Part shown: piece after piece, positions 36,837 to 50,362 of the stretch
Layout: every line of letters begins with the position of its first letter
How positions within the stretch are numbered: position 1 is the stretch's first letter
DNA from: Reticulitermes lucifugus
Taxonomy: Eukaryota; Arthropoda; Insecta; Blattodea; Rhinotermitidae
DNA: 64,000 bases
Assembly: GCA_026260175.1 (NCBI GenBank)
Contig: JAKCWW010000004.1
Span: 60,830-124,829, forward strand
Direction of reading: 5' to 3'
Made by a program: the position numbers and the translations under genes
The notes under the pieces: generated by a model
Told to the model about the DNA's origin: nothing
What the model saw: the letters and a program-made list of their open reading frames with translations, nothing else
Databases searched by the model: none

Positions 36837-37499
36837 ACCCTCCATTTTGTACTGAATTTTCCTTCTGTCTGAATCCAGAAAACCACTCAAAAGTCTGTTT
36901 TCTGTCCCTGCTATTTTCATAAGAATTTATGTTCAGAATTTCATGCCATTTGGATGCAGGTTTCCTGAGTTTTAGGCAAACTTTAAGGCAAATTCATTGT
37001 TCCTTCAAACCAGACATTATAAAATTTGGTTCGCAATTAACAGCACAAAATAAATGCCGTTGAGAAGCAAAGCAAAAGGTTATTGCTGCAAAACTCACTA
37101 GACTGGCTGAGGGGATAGTGATATTACTGTATGTAAGAGCAGAAAGCTGTACAGTTTGCTGTTCTCTGTCCTAACTGCGAGGGCTTAAACTTTTGGATAC
37201 GCCTACGTATCTGACTACATCTCAGCATTCCTTTATAAAGCTGGGATTGAAAATTGTTTTCTAGCATACTAATAACTTACCATATGTTTTCGACACATAA
37301 ACGAGTGTGTAGTGTTCACTATTTATTTCTCGCTACCATTCCCTGCAGTGAATAATATATACTTTTTTGTGTGATGGAAACATACGAGTCATTATTTCAC
37401 ATTATATTCACCGTGCATTCTCTCTTATATAATAGCTTTTATTTTAACTAACACATGCACTACAATTTTGTCGTCATATATACCCCTACATATGTTTCG

Positions 37500-37762
37500 N
37501 NNNNNNNNNNNNNNNNNNNNNNNNNNNNNNNNNNNNNNNNNNNNNNNNNNNNNNNNNNNNNNNNNNNNNNNNNNNNNNNNNNNNNNNNNNNNNNNNNNNN
37601 NNNNNNNNNNNNNNNNNNNNNNNNNNNNNNNNNNNNNNNNNNNNNNNNNNNNNNNNNNNNNNNNNNNNNNNNNNNNNNNNNNNNNNNNNNNNNNNNNNNN
37701 NNNNNNNNNNNNNNNNNNNNNNNNNNNNNNNNNNNNNNNNNNNNNNNNNNNNNNNNNNNNNN
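37500..37762. other. Assembly gap (263 N)
   Basis: Unknown sequence between the arms of the fold-back element. Frames crossing it are artefacts. The left copy of the hammerhead-like core would fall here. Confidence 0.99.
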
Positions 37763-37773
37763 CTTTGATCCCC

Positions 37774-37813
37774 CTGATGATGACTAATAAATAGTCGAAA
37801 CATATGTAGGGGT
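37774..37813 (+). ncRNA. Hammerhead-like motif, best copy
   Basis: CTGATGA (37774-37780), one extra T, stem GACTA/TAGTC with an ATAAA loop, GAAA (37797-37800), and palindrome ACATATGT serving as a possible stem III. Then comes A as the would-be cleavage position and GGGG, which pairs with CCCC immediately 5' of the core as stem I. All core bases of CUGANGA and GAAA are intact. The extra base between the core A and stem II is the one departure. The loop-less palindromic stem III would favour a dimer. Confidence 0.5.
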
Positions 37814-37879
37814 ATATATGACGACGAAATTGTAGTGCATATGTTGGTTAAAATAAAAGCTATTATAAAGGAGTCATTA

Positions 37880-38918
37880 GTTGTTCCAAAACATGATGCA
37901 AATTATAACATATATTTCAGCGTACAATTTTAATGTACAAAAATGATCTTGAAAACAGAATGATCAGAATGTATGATGAGATTTTAGTGGATGTACCCTA
38001 TTAATGTTGAATCATTCAGTAATGTTTGTTCTTTCGTGGTCTTCAGTTTTGCTGAATGTAGTCTTTTTAGACTGAAGGTTGTAGGAAATGGGATTGTCGA
38101 TTGATGTAGGAGTGATATATGTACGTATTTTTGTGCAGTGATGATATACTCGTATTACTGAGTTTTGCTAGTCTGGCTGGGGTTTGTTATGTGTTTTCAT
38201 CTCCGTGTGTTATGTAGGAATGTACCGCAGGCATCGCTTTTACCGCTTTCTTCTAAATCATTACATTGGTCTACCTATCTTACGAAAGAATAATTTCTCA
38301 TCGGACACAGCGTAATTTTACTCTTAAAAATGTTGTTTAATAACCTGACCATCAAACAGCAATTAAAGATTTAAGACCCATAGCTATCAAACCGGAATCT
38401 GTAAAATGAATTGCTTGTGGGAATTCGTAATTTCTGTGTTATATGCTAACAGTCCAAAAGTAGTAGCAATAACATAAGGTTTTAATCTGTCATAATTGAG
38501 GAGAGTACTGTCGTCTGTTGGGAAAGGAGATACACTAGCTGCGCCTTGTGTGGGGCAGTTGGTAGCATAATTTCAGGTTCAGTGTATCTTGTTAGAATAG
38601 CATCATATATCATGAGTAGGCCTAGCTGTTTCACATCAGTAAGACGCACTGGGCAAATAACTAACAAAAGCTTATGTAGGTCTTAAGCTGTTATTCTTAA
38701 TTCTTTTTCGAAACAGAGCCCAAGGATTGCAACAGGTAACGTGGTTAATTTTCACCTTGTATGTCACGCGATGGTAAATACACAAACTAAGGATATGTAC
38801 AACGAAGAACGTGCTCGAGAGGATACTGAGACTTAATATAGGCGAGTTAGCAGGAGAAGGAATGAACAGTTTCTATCTCTCTACCTTCCTTCCATGTAGT
38901 GAAAGACCGAGTTCTACA
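37880..38918. other. Anonymous sequence
   Basis: No gene or repeat recognised. Confidence 0.45.
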
Positions 38919-39071
38919 CACGCACACGCACACACACGCACACACACTCACTCACTCACTCACTCACCCACTTAACCACTCACTCACCCACTTAACCACT
39001 CACTCACTCACCCACTCACCCTCTCACCCTGTCCCTCTCAAAAACGCGCGCGCGTGCACGCACGCACACAA
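38919..39071. repeat. (AC)n / (CTCA)n compound microsatellite
   Basis: An (AC)n tract passes into (CACT)n, then two copies of a 20-mer, CACTCACTCACCCACTTAAC, then a GC-alternating CGCGCGTGCACGCACGC stretch near 39045. This is the likely cause of a spurious repetitive open frame. Confidence 0.95.
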
Positions 39072-42000
39072 GAACCGTATTGAAGTGAAGGTTATCATGT
39101 ATGTGTTACAATTTCTACACCGGATTCCGGAGTTCTGTTTCCATTCACCACCCAGTGACCAGATATTCTGACTGACGCTTTTCGCAATCCCCACGCAAAT
39201 TGTGTTACAGGTGGGATCAAGCATTGTTGTTCTTCCGTACCCTTCCCAATCCACCATTAACATTTTTTATTTTATTTTACGATGTAAAATATACAGTTAA
39301 GAAATAATCCGTAAATATACTTCAGAAACCATGAGAAGTAGCCTGTCAATGGAAACTTTTTCTGCTCCATGTATTTCTGAGTCTCCTCCGAGAAGCAGAG
39401 CTAAACCCGTTGGGCTATATTTGTCGCCGGGAGTCAAGAGTCGTATATTCTTATCTCCCATTCATCAAGAAGCAGACTCCCGGACGACTATAAGGGGCCG
39501 GATGGATTCATTCAATCAGGATGGTGCCCTCCTTACTACCATGGCTTCTGTGCTGTAATATGGTAGAGTGGATTAGAACTCGCAAGATACAAATCTCCTT
39601 AGGTCATGCAGTTAGAATTAATTGATGTTCAACTTTAATACTTGTTGACTGAAGTTTACTACCTAGAAAAGAGGGAAACCAATATCTTCTTTTCTCTGTA
39701 TTTCATTCCCTATGGTAGGTCTACTTTTGTAGGCTTAAGACTGGTTGTTTTAGGTCTAAAATTTCTGTGTGTCGCAGTATATTTAGATAATCGTATGTTA
39801 CAGTTATCACGCCCCCAGTAATTACATTTTCGCAGGAATCTTACTGACCGTGGCCAATATTTCTCATACGAATATATTACATTGTTATATATGTAATTTA
39901 CATTATATGAACGTCATTATTTATAACCTGGTAAAAGCATTATTTAAGTTATGGTTACTGAAAGAATGTATAGCAACCACACAGAGCGAAGTCGTTCTTT
40001 CTAAGATATAATGTTCCTTCAGCTTTTCAAATATTGCCCATCAAAATTTTATTCTTCCAACTATGTCTAGAGATACCCCGTGACTTATTCCTTTTAGGGT
40101 TTCTGGCTAACGTTTTTTTCTTACTGCTCGCATGCCTTGTGCGTGTACTTATAATCTCGTCCTCCTTTATTCTAAATCCATATTGGTATTTTGTGGAGAA
40201 TACTCCTTATTACCCAGCATTCTCCAGTGGCCTCATCCTTCCTGTCGTTTAGATCCAGATATTTTGCTCAACTATTTCTTATTAAACACACGTAATGTGT
40301 ATAAGTCGAGATTTTCATGGCAGTGAGTCTTCCGATTGTGTTCTTATTGATTGTGACATTGTGTAATCTAGTAGGTGGAAAGGATGATGGTCCACGATAA
40401 AGAAGACAGCAGGTACATACTAAAGGTTAGTATCCACATACTGAACTATAGAGTTTAATGTCCCAGAGACCGTAATTCTAACAAACAGCCTACGATTTAT
40501 TTGCTGTAGGAGAACAAGTTTTACTTCTACACAAAACTATATATATATACCTAACTTTTCTTTGTATGTTTTAGTCTCTGTGGCATTAGATAGAAGACTG
40601 ACTGAATAACTAACTGACTGACTGACTGACTGACAGATGACTTTAAACTAAACGATAGCAAGCAATCCTCGAATGAAGCCTACTCTTAATTTCTTCGAGA
40701 AAGTAATTTCCGAATCGTTTTCCTTTCAACGCCTTTGAATCCGATTATCATTTAGAAGGATTTATTTGCTTTATTCTTATTATGATTTCGCCCTGAATTA
40801 TAACAAAACGTGAATATATAGAGTAATTACTTTTCTCGGTGCTTGTTGCTAGTCCCATCTCCTTAATAGCGCATGATAGAACATGCGTGTTCCTATTTAT
40901 GTTTCCGCACCTTCAACTAAGGTAATGAGCATAGATCAAAAGCTTATATGTCGCTTTCGTTTCCATTTTCTCCTCATTTTTGACCCATTCTAAAGGAGAA
41001 TTATATAGCAAATTAGAGAATAATTGTAGCAGAGCTTCCCTTTGTGTCAGATATTTCTACGTATGTATTTACGTCTACGATTCTTACTGCAGTTTTCCTT
41101 TAAATACATTCGAATTAGCTTAACCAATGTTATGTGTCTCACCGTCCTTCGCGGTCTGAATTAGTTATTTTCTTCTACACTTCGAGTACTGGAATGGTTG
41201 GTTTGGATCGTGTTGCTTATGTACAGGCACCGCGACTGTCTAGCCCGTGGTTAAAATGTCTTACCAAATGTCTACAAACATGATTCAGAATCCCGATAAA
41301 CTGGACGCTCTGAAACGTTTTGCCCTGTAGTGCAACACAGAAAGTTCGATTCAAATTAAATTAGGATGTTTCAAAATGCTTTTCTTTTCCCTGAATCAGA
41401 GTATTGCGGTGATTCTTAAATTTGGCTGCAGCTTGCACCCCTTCCCTTGTCAAAATATATTCTCGAATCCTTATCAAACTTGTAAAGTAGGTTATTCATT
41501 GTACTTAAGATGCAGCATATATATAAGTGAAATAAATGGAATTAAATGTTTGTTTTATTTTAGCAGTAAAATTAAGAAAAATTTGACACTTTCCGTGAAC
41601 CCAGAAAGGACATTTCAAATCTCCAGGGAGTGGGTCCACCCCAGGATAAGGAACGCAGTAATAATTTATATCAAATTTTGAGTTTACATTATCCTCTAAA
41701 AATTCTTCAGTTATTCAAGTGGAGTTTTCTAGAAGACTACTTTATTTTATCTTTGTGGGACACCAGAAATAAATTAAAAATGGGGCAAAAAATGCAAGAC
41801 ACTCGTACTGAAGATTGCTGCATTATTAGGTAGCTGCGAAACCAGTAAACATAACCATCGGAAACGCGTAACCGCAACGTTTATGGAGTAGAACATTGTT
41901 GAACAAGGTCGAATGCAACACAAATATCAAAATGTATAGAACGAAAATGACGTCGATAACTAACTAGAGGAGAAATGAAGATTAGACTAGTTACCACTTC

Positions 42001-43299
42001 AGTTTTTGGATTAGAATTTTAAGAAACCATTTTTGAATATAATTCTACATATAGGCTATTTAAAGTAATGTGGCCTTTGGGTATTTTATGTCAAATTCAG
42101 AAACTTCAGAAAAATTATTTAAAAGACGGATAGGTCTGCAATTACTGAGAGAGGCATTGATATATTTTTCGGCAATAGGCATAATTGCCACATTTGAGTT
42201 GGGAATGGTTGCCGCATCAGCCTAAGATTTAAAACATGCTTAAGCAGCAGTACTAATATTGTAGAACCACCCTTATGTTAAAGGCTGTTACGTCATTATT
42301 TTCGACAGGTTTATCAGGCCTAACACATTTAATACCTTTCAAAATATTCAGATCCCAAATATAAGGTAATTGCAGAAAAATACTGGATAATGAAACTCGA
42401 TGAAAAATTCGAAAAAAATTATTATTATGAAGGTAATATAATAATAATATGAAATAACATTAATATTCACTTTTTCTTTAAACTTTTAATGGCACCTCTT
42501 CGATCACTTCGAGCTGGTATTCAGTCACAAAATTACGTCCATCATAAATAAACATACATTACATCAGCACCAATATATTCTCAAACTTGGTGCCTAGGCA
42601 GGATGCAGGAGACAAAGCAGGGGTTATCAGGGATATTTATTAATTCTTAGGTTATACCACAACACTACTCCGACTGACAAGCTTCTAAAGTTCAGTAAAG
42701 TAGGAGGTTATTGGCACGTAGCTAAGGATATGGAATGAGTCTTCAAGAGACTTACTGCGGAGTACTCTATAGAAATTCTCCTACTGCAATTCAAGAAAAT
42801 ATAAAACAGACGATAATCCAGCAGCGACTGGAACAGGGTTTATTTTCGTAACTTTACCGAAATTGCATTTTGTTCGTTCGCATGCGTAACACTAGTGTAT
42901 AAAGACTAATAATAATGTCTTTGTTAACGTTTAATTTTACATATTTAATTCAATAGTCTTTATTCACGTTCAGTTTGTTTTATATTAAATTCAATAGCTA
43001 TTACTCACATTCAGTATTTTATATTGAATTCAATATTTATGTTTTGAGTGTTTCACTTCAGATAATAAGAAAAATATGACCAATAAAGAGGAAGTTAAAA
43101 AAAATTGTAACTATCCATAAGTCCAACTTAACTGAACAATAGGCCTATATTGTGAATTTACAGTCCTGGTCAAATTTTACGAGAAACTTTTAACGTGAGA
43201 TATCATAGGTGCATATTAACAAGATGTGTGAAACATAACCCTAAAAAAAGGAGACGGGTAAAAATAAATGTTTTCGCTGTTCATGTGTGGAATGGAGGT
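39072..43299. other. Anonymous sequence with minor simple repeat
   Basis: No gene recognised. A GC-richer patch at 39360-39560 is open for 75 codons on the plus strand but has no motif. A (CTGA)n run lies near 40612-40636. Frames at 41376-41833 are unassigned. Confidence 0.45.
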
Positions 43300-43550
43300 C
43301 TAGCTCCACTCATTCTTAACGTGAGCACTAGATGAACGTGACCTGTTAGATTTACGCTCCGGTCGCTTTACCCCCGGAACATTACCCTTTGTACCTAATG
43401 AATAGGTGGATCAGTGGGCCCAAGAGAATATAGGACGATTTAGAGATGAGGTAAATGTGTTACCCTGTCGGGAATCGAAAGACGATTCCCCCTCATGAAT
43501 CCCGTAACCTGGTCATTATACCGACTGTGCTATTCCGGTTACTACATAAG
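43300..43550 (-). mobile_element. SINE copy (same family as 34661-34910)
   Basis: Shares CTCCGGTCGCTTTACCCCCGG with the family block. The minus-strand head has CTTTCGATTCCCGAC (B-box-like), and near 43530 a tRNA-like AGCACAGTCGGTATAATGAC. Its left part (ctccactcattcttaac) is shared with 56195-56320, marking a subfamily. No duplication is clear. Confidence 0.65.
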
Positions 43551-46500
43551 GATATAGGGATTTACGAATTATTAATTGGTTATGCCATGTCAAAGTTATA
43601 CAAGCTTCAGTAGTAGTAAACGTTGTACATAATTAAAATTCGTAGCTTAATTTTATATCAGGTGTAGGCATAATGCATTCCAATCTTGCATCGAAAGAAA
43701 TAACCCTTACTAATTCTCCCATTTCACTGTCTTTCTGCTCCTAAAACCTTCAAATAAATTTTATAAATTCGGATATGTAAGTCGGGAAAACGAAAATTTT
43801 AGCCACTCTCTACACTTTCAAATGCTCCTGTTACCCCTACACATTTTGGAACTTTTGTGATATTTTACTGAACTCAATATATTCTACATTTCGTTAGATA
43901 ATTTTGAGCAGCCTATGTTTGATAAATGTGCGATTAAGCATAAAAACTCTACTCTTATTTACGAGAAATGAGTACAGATTTTTTCGCATCTTGTTAGAAA
44001 TCTTAACCTTTACATATTTATCCGAATTTATGCTTTAGGAAAAGAATTATGGTACACTGATATTTCTTCTTTAACATTAAGGGCCTAAACTGTTGTGTTT
44101 CTTCAGCCAGGGGAAAGTGCACGATTGTTCCACGCATCCAAAAAAACTCCTTTCCAAGCCAGTAATCGACCGTACGTATGCATAATCTGTCAGAAGGAAC
44201 TCTCGAACAGCATTGAAATTGGCCATTTTCGTTGAAAGAGAGAAGTTGCACAGAAAAACGAGAAGTAAAATGTTACAGAAAGAGGAAACTGAAACCCCGT
44301 TCTTAGGAAGACTGGAGACGCAAATCAGCTCAAGCACTCTGTTTTTTCTATTTGTCAATAATTGGTGCTTGTCATATCTCCTGAAATCTATTATGCCCTA
44401 ATATTCTTGTGCTATTAGTTTTATGGCGATGATTTTCAATCCTGTAGGGATTGAGAAAATTAGAGTGTAAGTTTTCTGTACTTTAAATCTCATTTACATA
44501 AAACGTAAAAGAGCTATAAAAATTCCATGAAATCTGGTGATTTAATGATATTTGGTTTTACATATACAGTCCCTTGAAGAGCTACGGGGCATATCCATAA
44601 ACATGTGAACATTCATAAAACATGCACATTTTCTTCCGTGAATATACCTTAACCGTTAAGAGTTGCTTAGTTAGAATACGTACCGTCGGTTTTAATTCTG
44701 GAAACTGTATTTTTCACACACAGAACATTTGTGTGCTCCATATATTCTCAAAATAAAGATAAATTGTTTTTTTACACATCACTCGTCGATTGGTCTTTCT
44801 ATTGGGTACATACTGTGTTCTCTCTGAGATACAAACTAAATATTGATATGTGATACAGATTAATTTAAGTCTTTAAATGGAAAACATGTGTCCAGAATCA
44901 AAATGTTTTGTGTTTAATAATAAGAAATGTAGTCATTAAACCTGAAGGAAGTAGTCCACTTGGCTGATATTAATATAAATGGGAAAATACTATTAAAATT
45001 GATCTAAAATAACAAGCACAAGTTTGGTCAGGTTAGGGTTTTGCCTAAAGGGCAGGCCTTTTATAAATTTTGTTCCCGTAAAGGACAGACAATTCTTTGA
45101 TCATTTTCGTGCTCTCTGTTGCTCAAGAATGACTGTGCTTGATAGCGTCTGTTAGTTTGTTGGTCACTAACTAATTGATAAATCCAGAAATGAAAAACAC
45201 ATGCAGTAGATTTCGCAAAGGGTTTCTTGGAAACTGGTTTAAGTGAAATGAATATTGGTTCAAGACAGGACCCATAGATGATATTAATAAAAATCTCTTC
45301 TAAGTAGCTAACTAACTTCTGTCTCCCCGCTCTTCCTTCCGGTTGAGATGCAGACAAGCGAAGGACCAGAAGGGAGAAGACTATAAGGGACACGAATTGT
45401 AAAGATAAAGCTGGTTGGACCTGGATCAGGAAGGCGTCCAATTAACAATGTTCTTATTAACTGTTTTGATTCTTCAAGCGCTGCTATCAGAAAGTTAGTT
45501 ATACAAATAATATCACTATTTTATCATTATATATAGACACACAAATGTGGCTCGAGTCATTTAACCGGTTAACAACGTGTACACTCAATACGATGTAAAT
45601 TCCGTTATTACTTTTTGAATGTGCAAAAACTCTTCGAAATGCGATCCTTCATATTCAGGGCACAACTCACTATGCTGTGGCATCATTTTATAAAATGTCT
45701 GCCTTAACTCTGTATTTTCTTTCTCGTTTATACTAGAGACTATTTTCAGTTAAATATTGTTTAGGCCATAATGTATATAGGCCTAACCGTAAAGTAAGAA
45801 TCTCTCTGTTACAGCCAGTACTGTTTTGAGACATGTTTCAATCTTTTAAGCCTCTTGAAAATGTAAAATTTCTAGAGAATTAATTAGTCTTTAAAATACA
45901 AGTACGTAACTCACCTTGTATAAGCGGAAGCAGCCACTTGTTCTCTGTTGTTTGTAACTTTGTACTTTTGACTCAACTAAATAAATATTCATATTCATGT
46001 TTAGATACTTAATTAAAATCCACCGACTTAAAATATTTATGTAATTTCAACATCACAGTGTCTCTTTTACTGCTTGTATTTAGTATAAATTGAAAAATTA
46101 ATATACTTTTCGTAGAAAGTGGGAAGATACATTTTGTATATTTATACTCGTATACAGCGAGACGATTTGTTGGTGCTGACACACTTTCATTAGTTGTGAA
46201 AAAGGTGTTTAACTATGAAGCTGAAACATTTAAGAATGCAGAAGTTTCATTTCTGGGATTTTGGAACAGAAATTTCAGCTTCATGTCATTTTTGAACTTA
46301 TGTAGCAGCTTGAAGGGCGTCAAGATAACTTACTGTTCGGAGTGCAAGAATCTAAAATTTTAAAAGTAATGTTCTAAAATAATTGGCCTCACGGTAATCA
46401 CACTTCAAGTTATTAAGTTACTTCACAAACAGAGCAATTATGTTGAAATTTTGTAATTTAAAATGCAATGCAACAACCAGTTTGCAATATTGTTTTGATT

Positions 46501-49500
46501 TTACCGTGATTTGAATTTAGTTTTGCGAATAATTAATGGCATATCTCAAGAGTAGCTAAGAAGGTCCTTTCCATATTTAAGACGTTAGGAAATATATTCT
46601 CCTAGAAGAGGATTGTGCAGTTAAATTACACAGTAGCAAATGTTTTACTCTTTATAATTTACGTTGCAGTAAACATTTTTCAAAATAACACAAATTATTT
46701 CAGCAATCTGTTGTACTTAAACGTGTACATGCAGTTTATATTAGAGTTATAAACCCTACCACAGACTTGGCACTTTCATAAACTTAAGTGTCTATAATTT
46801 CTAGGAATTCCCACAAAAGTTCCTAAACCACTTTCTTGTTTTTCTGACTTTAGGCATATGGATGCACTCATGTGAAGGAGATATTTGAGAACTGCGATAC
46901 ATCCTTAATGGAGATAAAAAAAAAGAAAAATGAAAAATTCTTACTAATGCCAGCAGTACTCTCGTGTCAACACCTTGGCGAATTCTTTATACCTCCAGAA
47001 ATTCATCGCATCTCTCTCTCCAACAGTTCCCACTTCTGAACTTCGCAATAGCACTCATAGTAGCAAGAGAAAAGTCGCATTTTTTCTTTTCTTTCCTCAT
47101 CTTCTATGGGCAAAGTGTTGGCTAGAGGTCGTTGAGAAATGATTTATGGGGTGATGTAAGAGAGGGAGAAAGAAGGACGATAAAAAGAGTAGGACAGAAT
47201 GAAAAAATGAATAGAGAAAGTTTTGTGGTTAAAGGAAATGACAAAAAAGAGGACGGAAAAGTGAGAGTGAGAAAGAGTTAAAAAAGAATTTGTGACATAG
47301 TGTCACTGTGTGTGAGATATAAATTTGCGACCCATATTCCTTCCCTTGCTGGACTTTCAAGACGGTTACCAAAATCTGTACAATCCCGAGGTCACAAATT
47401 TAGAAAACTGAATGTCACGCTAAATTTACTAGCCGGGTTGTTTCCAGCTATTTGAAAACTGAGGAAATAAACTTTCAATATGAAGGAATATTTGTCTATA
47501 TTAATTTATGCAAACGATGATGGTCGAAATGGTAAAGAAAATTTTGATGATAATAACAAGCATAATAATTCAACTTTATTTCAGTGCTTACACAGTATCC
47601 TGATCACTGATTACGAAAAATTCAATTCAATTTAATTGGTTTTTATTAACCTGCTCTCACAACAGCCAAAAGACCAGTTACAGGGACAGCACAAGACATA
47701 ATAAGAAAGAAGTTAAACATTTAACCGAATCATAAGACATAAAAGTAATTAAACACAAGGACAGATAATAATACGAACACAATAAATTATATTGCACATA
47801 ATTAGCATAATTAACATAAAAATCCTTAAGAAAAACAGACTTTCTACTGAATGTACCGATATCTGTACTGATGGTATTAGCCGCCGAAGCACATCTAGCG
47901 GAAGGACAGTTTCGAGGTTTAGAACTTGAGTGATTGATGAAAAGCATGGAATTCGTTTTGAAGCCGAAATCTGAATGAGGCTTCTTCCGGAAGAACCGGC
48001 GCTGAGTTACTTCATTTATTCATTTTTTTATTTTATGTGACAATTCTGCCGGTATCTTAGAATATGTAGCTTCGAATATTGTAATTATTATTAAATAGTG
48101 AATTGGTAAAGCTGTTAAAGAATACCGTCGTGGCCCATTTGATTTACTATACGAAACTCACCCTCTGGGTACCTGGTATCAGAGCCAGTATGCGAATCTG
48201 AGACCTTCCGAATGTAAGGGCGAAGGATAAAATTTTGCGCCAATGTGTTCAGCCAAAACGAATTGAACGGGTACTTTACTAAGCACGTTTCTCTCAAATT
48301 CTGCCTCAGAAATCGTCTTCGTATAATGTAATCGGCTATGGTTGTTTCTGCATTCCTTCATTTTCCATTAGCTATCCATAATTACCACTATATTTTTTAC
48401 TTTTGAGATTCTACGGCGATTAGACTAATACGAATATTGCAGTCTTCTCGGAAAATAGAGGACCATAATATTGGTCTATGTGTGGAAGAATTTACTGCTT
48501 CATCCATACGACTGACTTAGTAATAATAGGAAATATAATAATGTTACTGTGGATTGCCACGTAAGTATCCCCCCTCCCAAAAAAACAAAAATTGTGGGTT
48601 TAACATAGGCTTAAATTTACCTCTATATCTACACCCTGTGCCATGAAGACTCACTGAGCAGTCACTTTCTGTACACCATTGTTATTTTGTTTCATGCGTT
48701 AAAATTTCGAGGTCTGAATTATTAGTCTTTGAGCAGTACAAATTCAAGGGTTTTAGTTCCAGATGCAACTTATAGCACAGCTATGAGTGGTACATACACG
48801 GGCTTATATCGACTGTTGAACTACCTTTGGAGGTCAGATGTACTGACGCCCAAAAATGTTGTATGGCATTTCATTTTGTTGTAGTGGTTTCCGCCCAAGA
48901 AATACCAAACCAGACAGGAATGGTTTTGTCAGTAAGAACATATTGTTCAAGAAATAAAAAATAAGTCTTACCCTTTCACCCTACACCGATACGTATGAAA
49001 TATAATTGTCCACGTGTAAAACCAGTAGTACTGTGGAGAAATTACTGGTCCTCAATGCTTTATTTTGAATATAGTTGTACAGGCGCATAATCCGTTTATT
49101 TAATGGTCGATCCTCGTACAATTTTCAACTAACGTTCTCAGTTGGTGTGCTGCGACGCGCTAGTGTGTCGCAAGCTTTTCCCAAGTGTGCTGCAAACCTT
49201 TGGATAGAACAATCTTTATGATAGAACTGATTATGCAAATTCAAATTTTAAAAACAAAAAAGTGATGAAGATTAGTTTTTTCACTCGAAAGGCACAGAAA
49301 ATTAAGAAAGGGGCGAAGGGTAGATGAATTGTGGATATTTCACATAGATGTTTGTATCAAAACTTCACAGTCTGCCGGCTTGCCGATATGTTTATATTTA
49401 TATACAGTAGATAACATTACTGGAACATAAGTGTAATCATTAGAAATTTTATTTCTGTGTTGTAATTCTGGAGTGCTACGAAATGAACGAATATTCCGAA

Positions 49501-50042
49501 TATGCCTTGAGTACCAAAAAGCTGATAACTACTGGCATAGGTTTTTATATTTTAGTTAATTTTCAGACTACACATACGGGATCCTCAATAGGCCCCAACG
49601 CAAAACGTGTATTTACAAAGAAAGAGACAGATATGTCCCCGTTTATGGTGGCAATAAAGAGGTTAAAGTTGCTTAAAAATAGTGAATACCTTCTGTGTTA
49701 AAGTCTGCTAACAAAGAGGTCAATTTCTTATTCTGCTTAGAAGAGATGAAAGGAAACCCATATTTCATATTAATTATTAAGGCTGTAAGAATTCTCTGAT
49801 TTGATACACCAAATGACTTTCTGCCCAAATCTTAATTACCCGGTAGAAATATACTGTAGACAGTAGTCCACCATGGCATAAATATCAAGCGACAATACCG
49901 GGATAACTCCCTTCAAATGAAGGTAACAAAAACTGATATAGAAGTTTGTCGCAATGAAAGATAAAATATTGTTAAATAATGCTAAATATTTGTAAATGAT
50001 TTACATTTTAAACATTTTTAGTACTTTAATTGATAATAATAT
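43551..50042. other. Long anonymous AT-rich stretch
   Basis: No convincing gene. A scrap KWENTIKIDLK at about 44980-45015 (plus) may be another LINE tail remnant. The 126-codon minus frame at 45061-45441 starts with a hydrophobic segment (SLIVFSLLVLRL) but matches nothing I know. A GTGTGCTGCGAC-GTGTGTCGCAAG patch near 49145 resembles subterminal hAT sequence but cannot be assigned. Confidence 0.4.
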
Positions 50043-50155
50043 ATTTTAACTTTACACATGCACACCTTCTACAGACTTTGCTGTATTTGTATTCCTTTGT
50101 ATACAGCCTCCCTGATGATGGCCTTGTAGAGGTCGAAACATGTAGGATGGACATG
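50043..50155 (+). mobile_element. Solo copy of the hammerhead-bearing repeat
   Basis: attttaactttacacatgcac at 50043-50063 resembles the arm sequence attttaactaacacatgcac of the 37.4-kb fold-back. A hammerhead-like core follows at 50112. No inverted partner core is visible upstream, so this is a partial or rearranged copy. Confidence 0.45.
50112..50150 (+). ncRNA. Hammerhead-like motif
   Basis: CTGATGA (50112-50118), extra T, stem GGCC/GGTC (one G-U pair) with loop TTGTAGA, GAAA (50135-50138), palindrome ACATGT, base A, then GGATGG. GGA pairs with TCC just 5' of the core as a short stem I. Consensus core bases are intact apart from the extra T. Confidence 0.45.
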
Positions 50156-50362
50156 GTAAGTGACAAATGGTTACTTATTATTGATTGTGCAATTTGTTGG
50201 ATTAAATGCCATATATGTCAAAAGACTTTATTTTTCAGTAACACTATTGTGAGAAACTCAAAGCATGCATGCAATCTTTTTCTTGTTTTCTCTTATATTT
50301 CTTTATCGTTGCCTGAGAGAGCAAAAATTAATAAATGATCTAATGACTAATATTCGAATAAG

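Larger units (their letters stand above)
37395..37870. mobile_element. Fold-back insertion with hammerhead-like core, centre is a gap
   Basis: Arms at 37429-37499 (left, running into the gap) and about 37793-37865 (right) are reverse complements with few mismatches. The shared run includes TACCCCTACATATGTTTCG. A 9-bp direct repeat, gagtcatta, flanks the insert at 37386-37394 and 37871-37879. A 34-nt tail (37395-37428) lies on the left only and contains ttcaccgtgcat, as in the 4408-4546 insertion. The core in the right arm is described separately. The N run is bounded by the hairpin arms, suggesting that the fold-back broke the assembly. Confidence 0.85.

Noticed and set aside
37455-37803. Three open frames of 105-110 codons across the second N run
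   Set aside because: Almost entirely unknown residues; no information.
38899-39171. 90-codon frame with Thr-His repeats
   Set aside because: Translation of a microsatellite.
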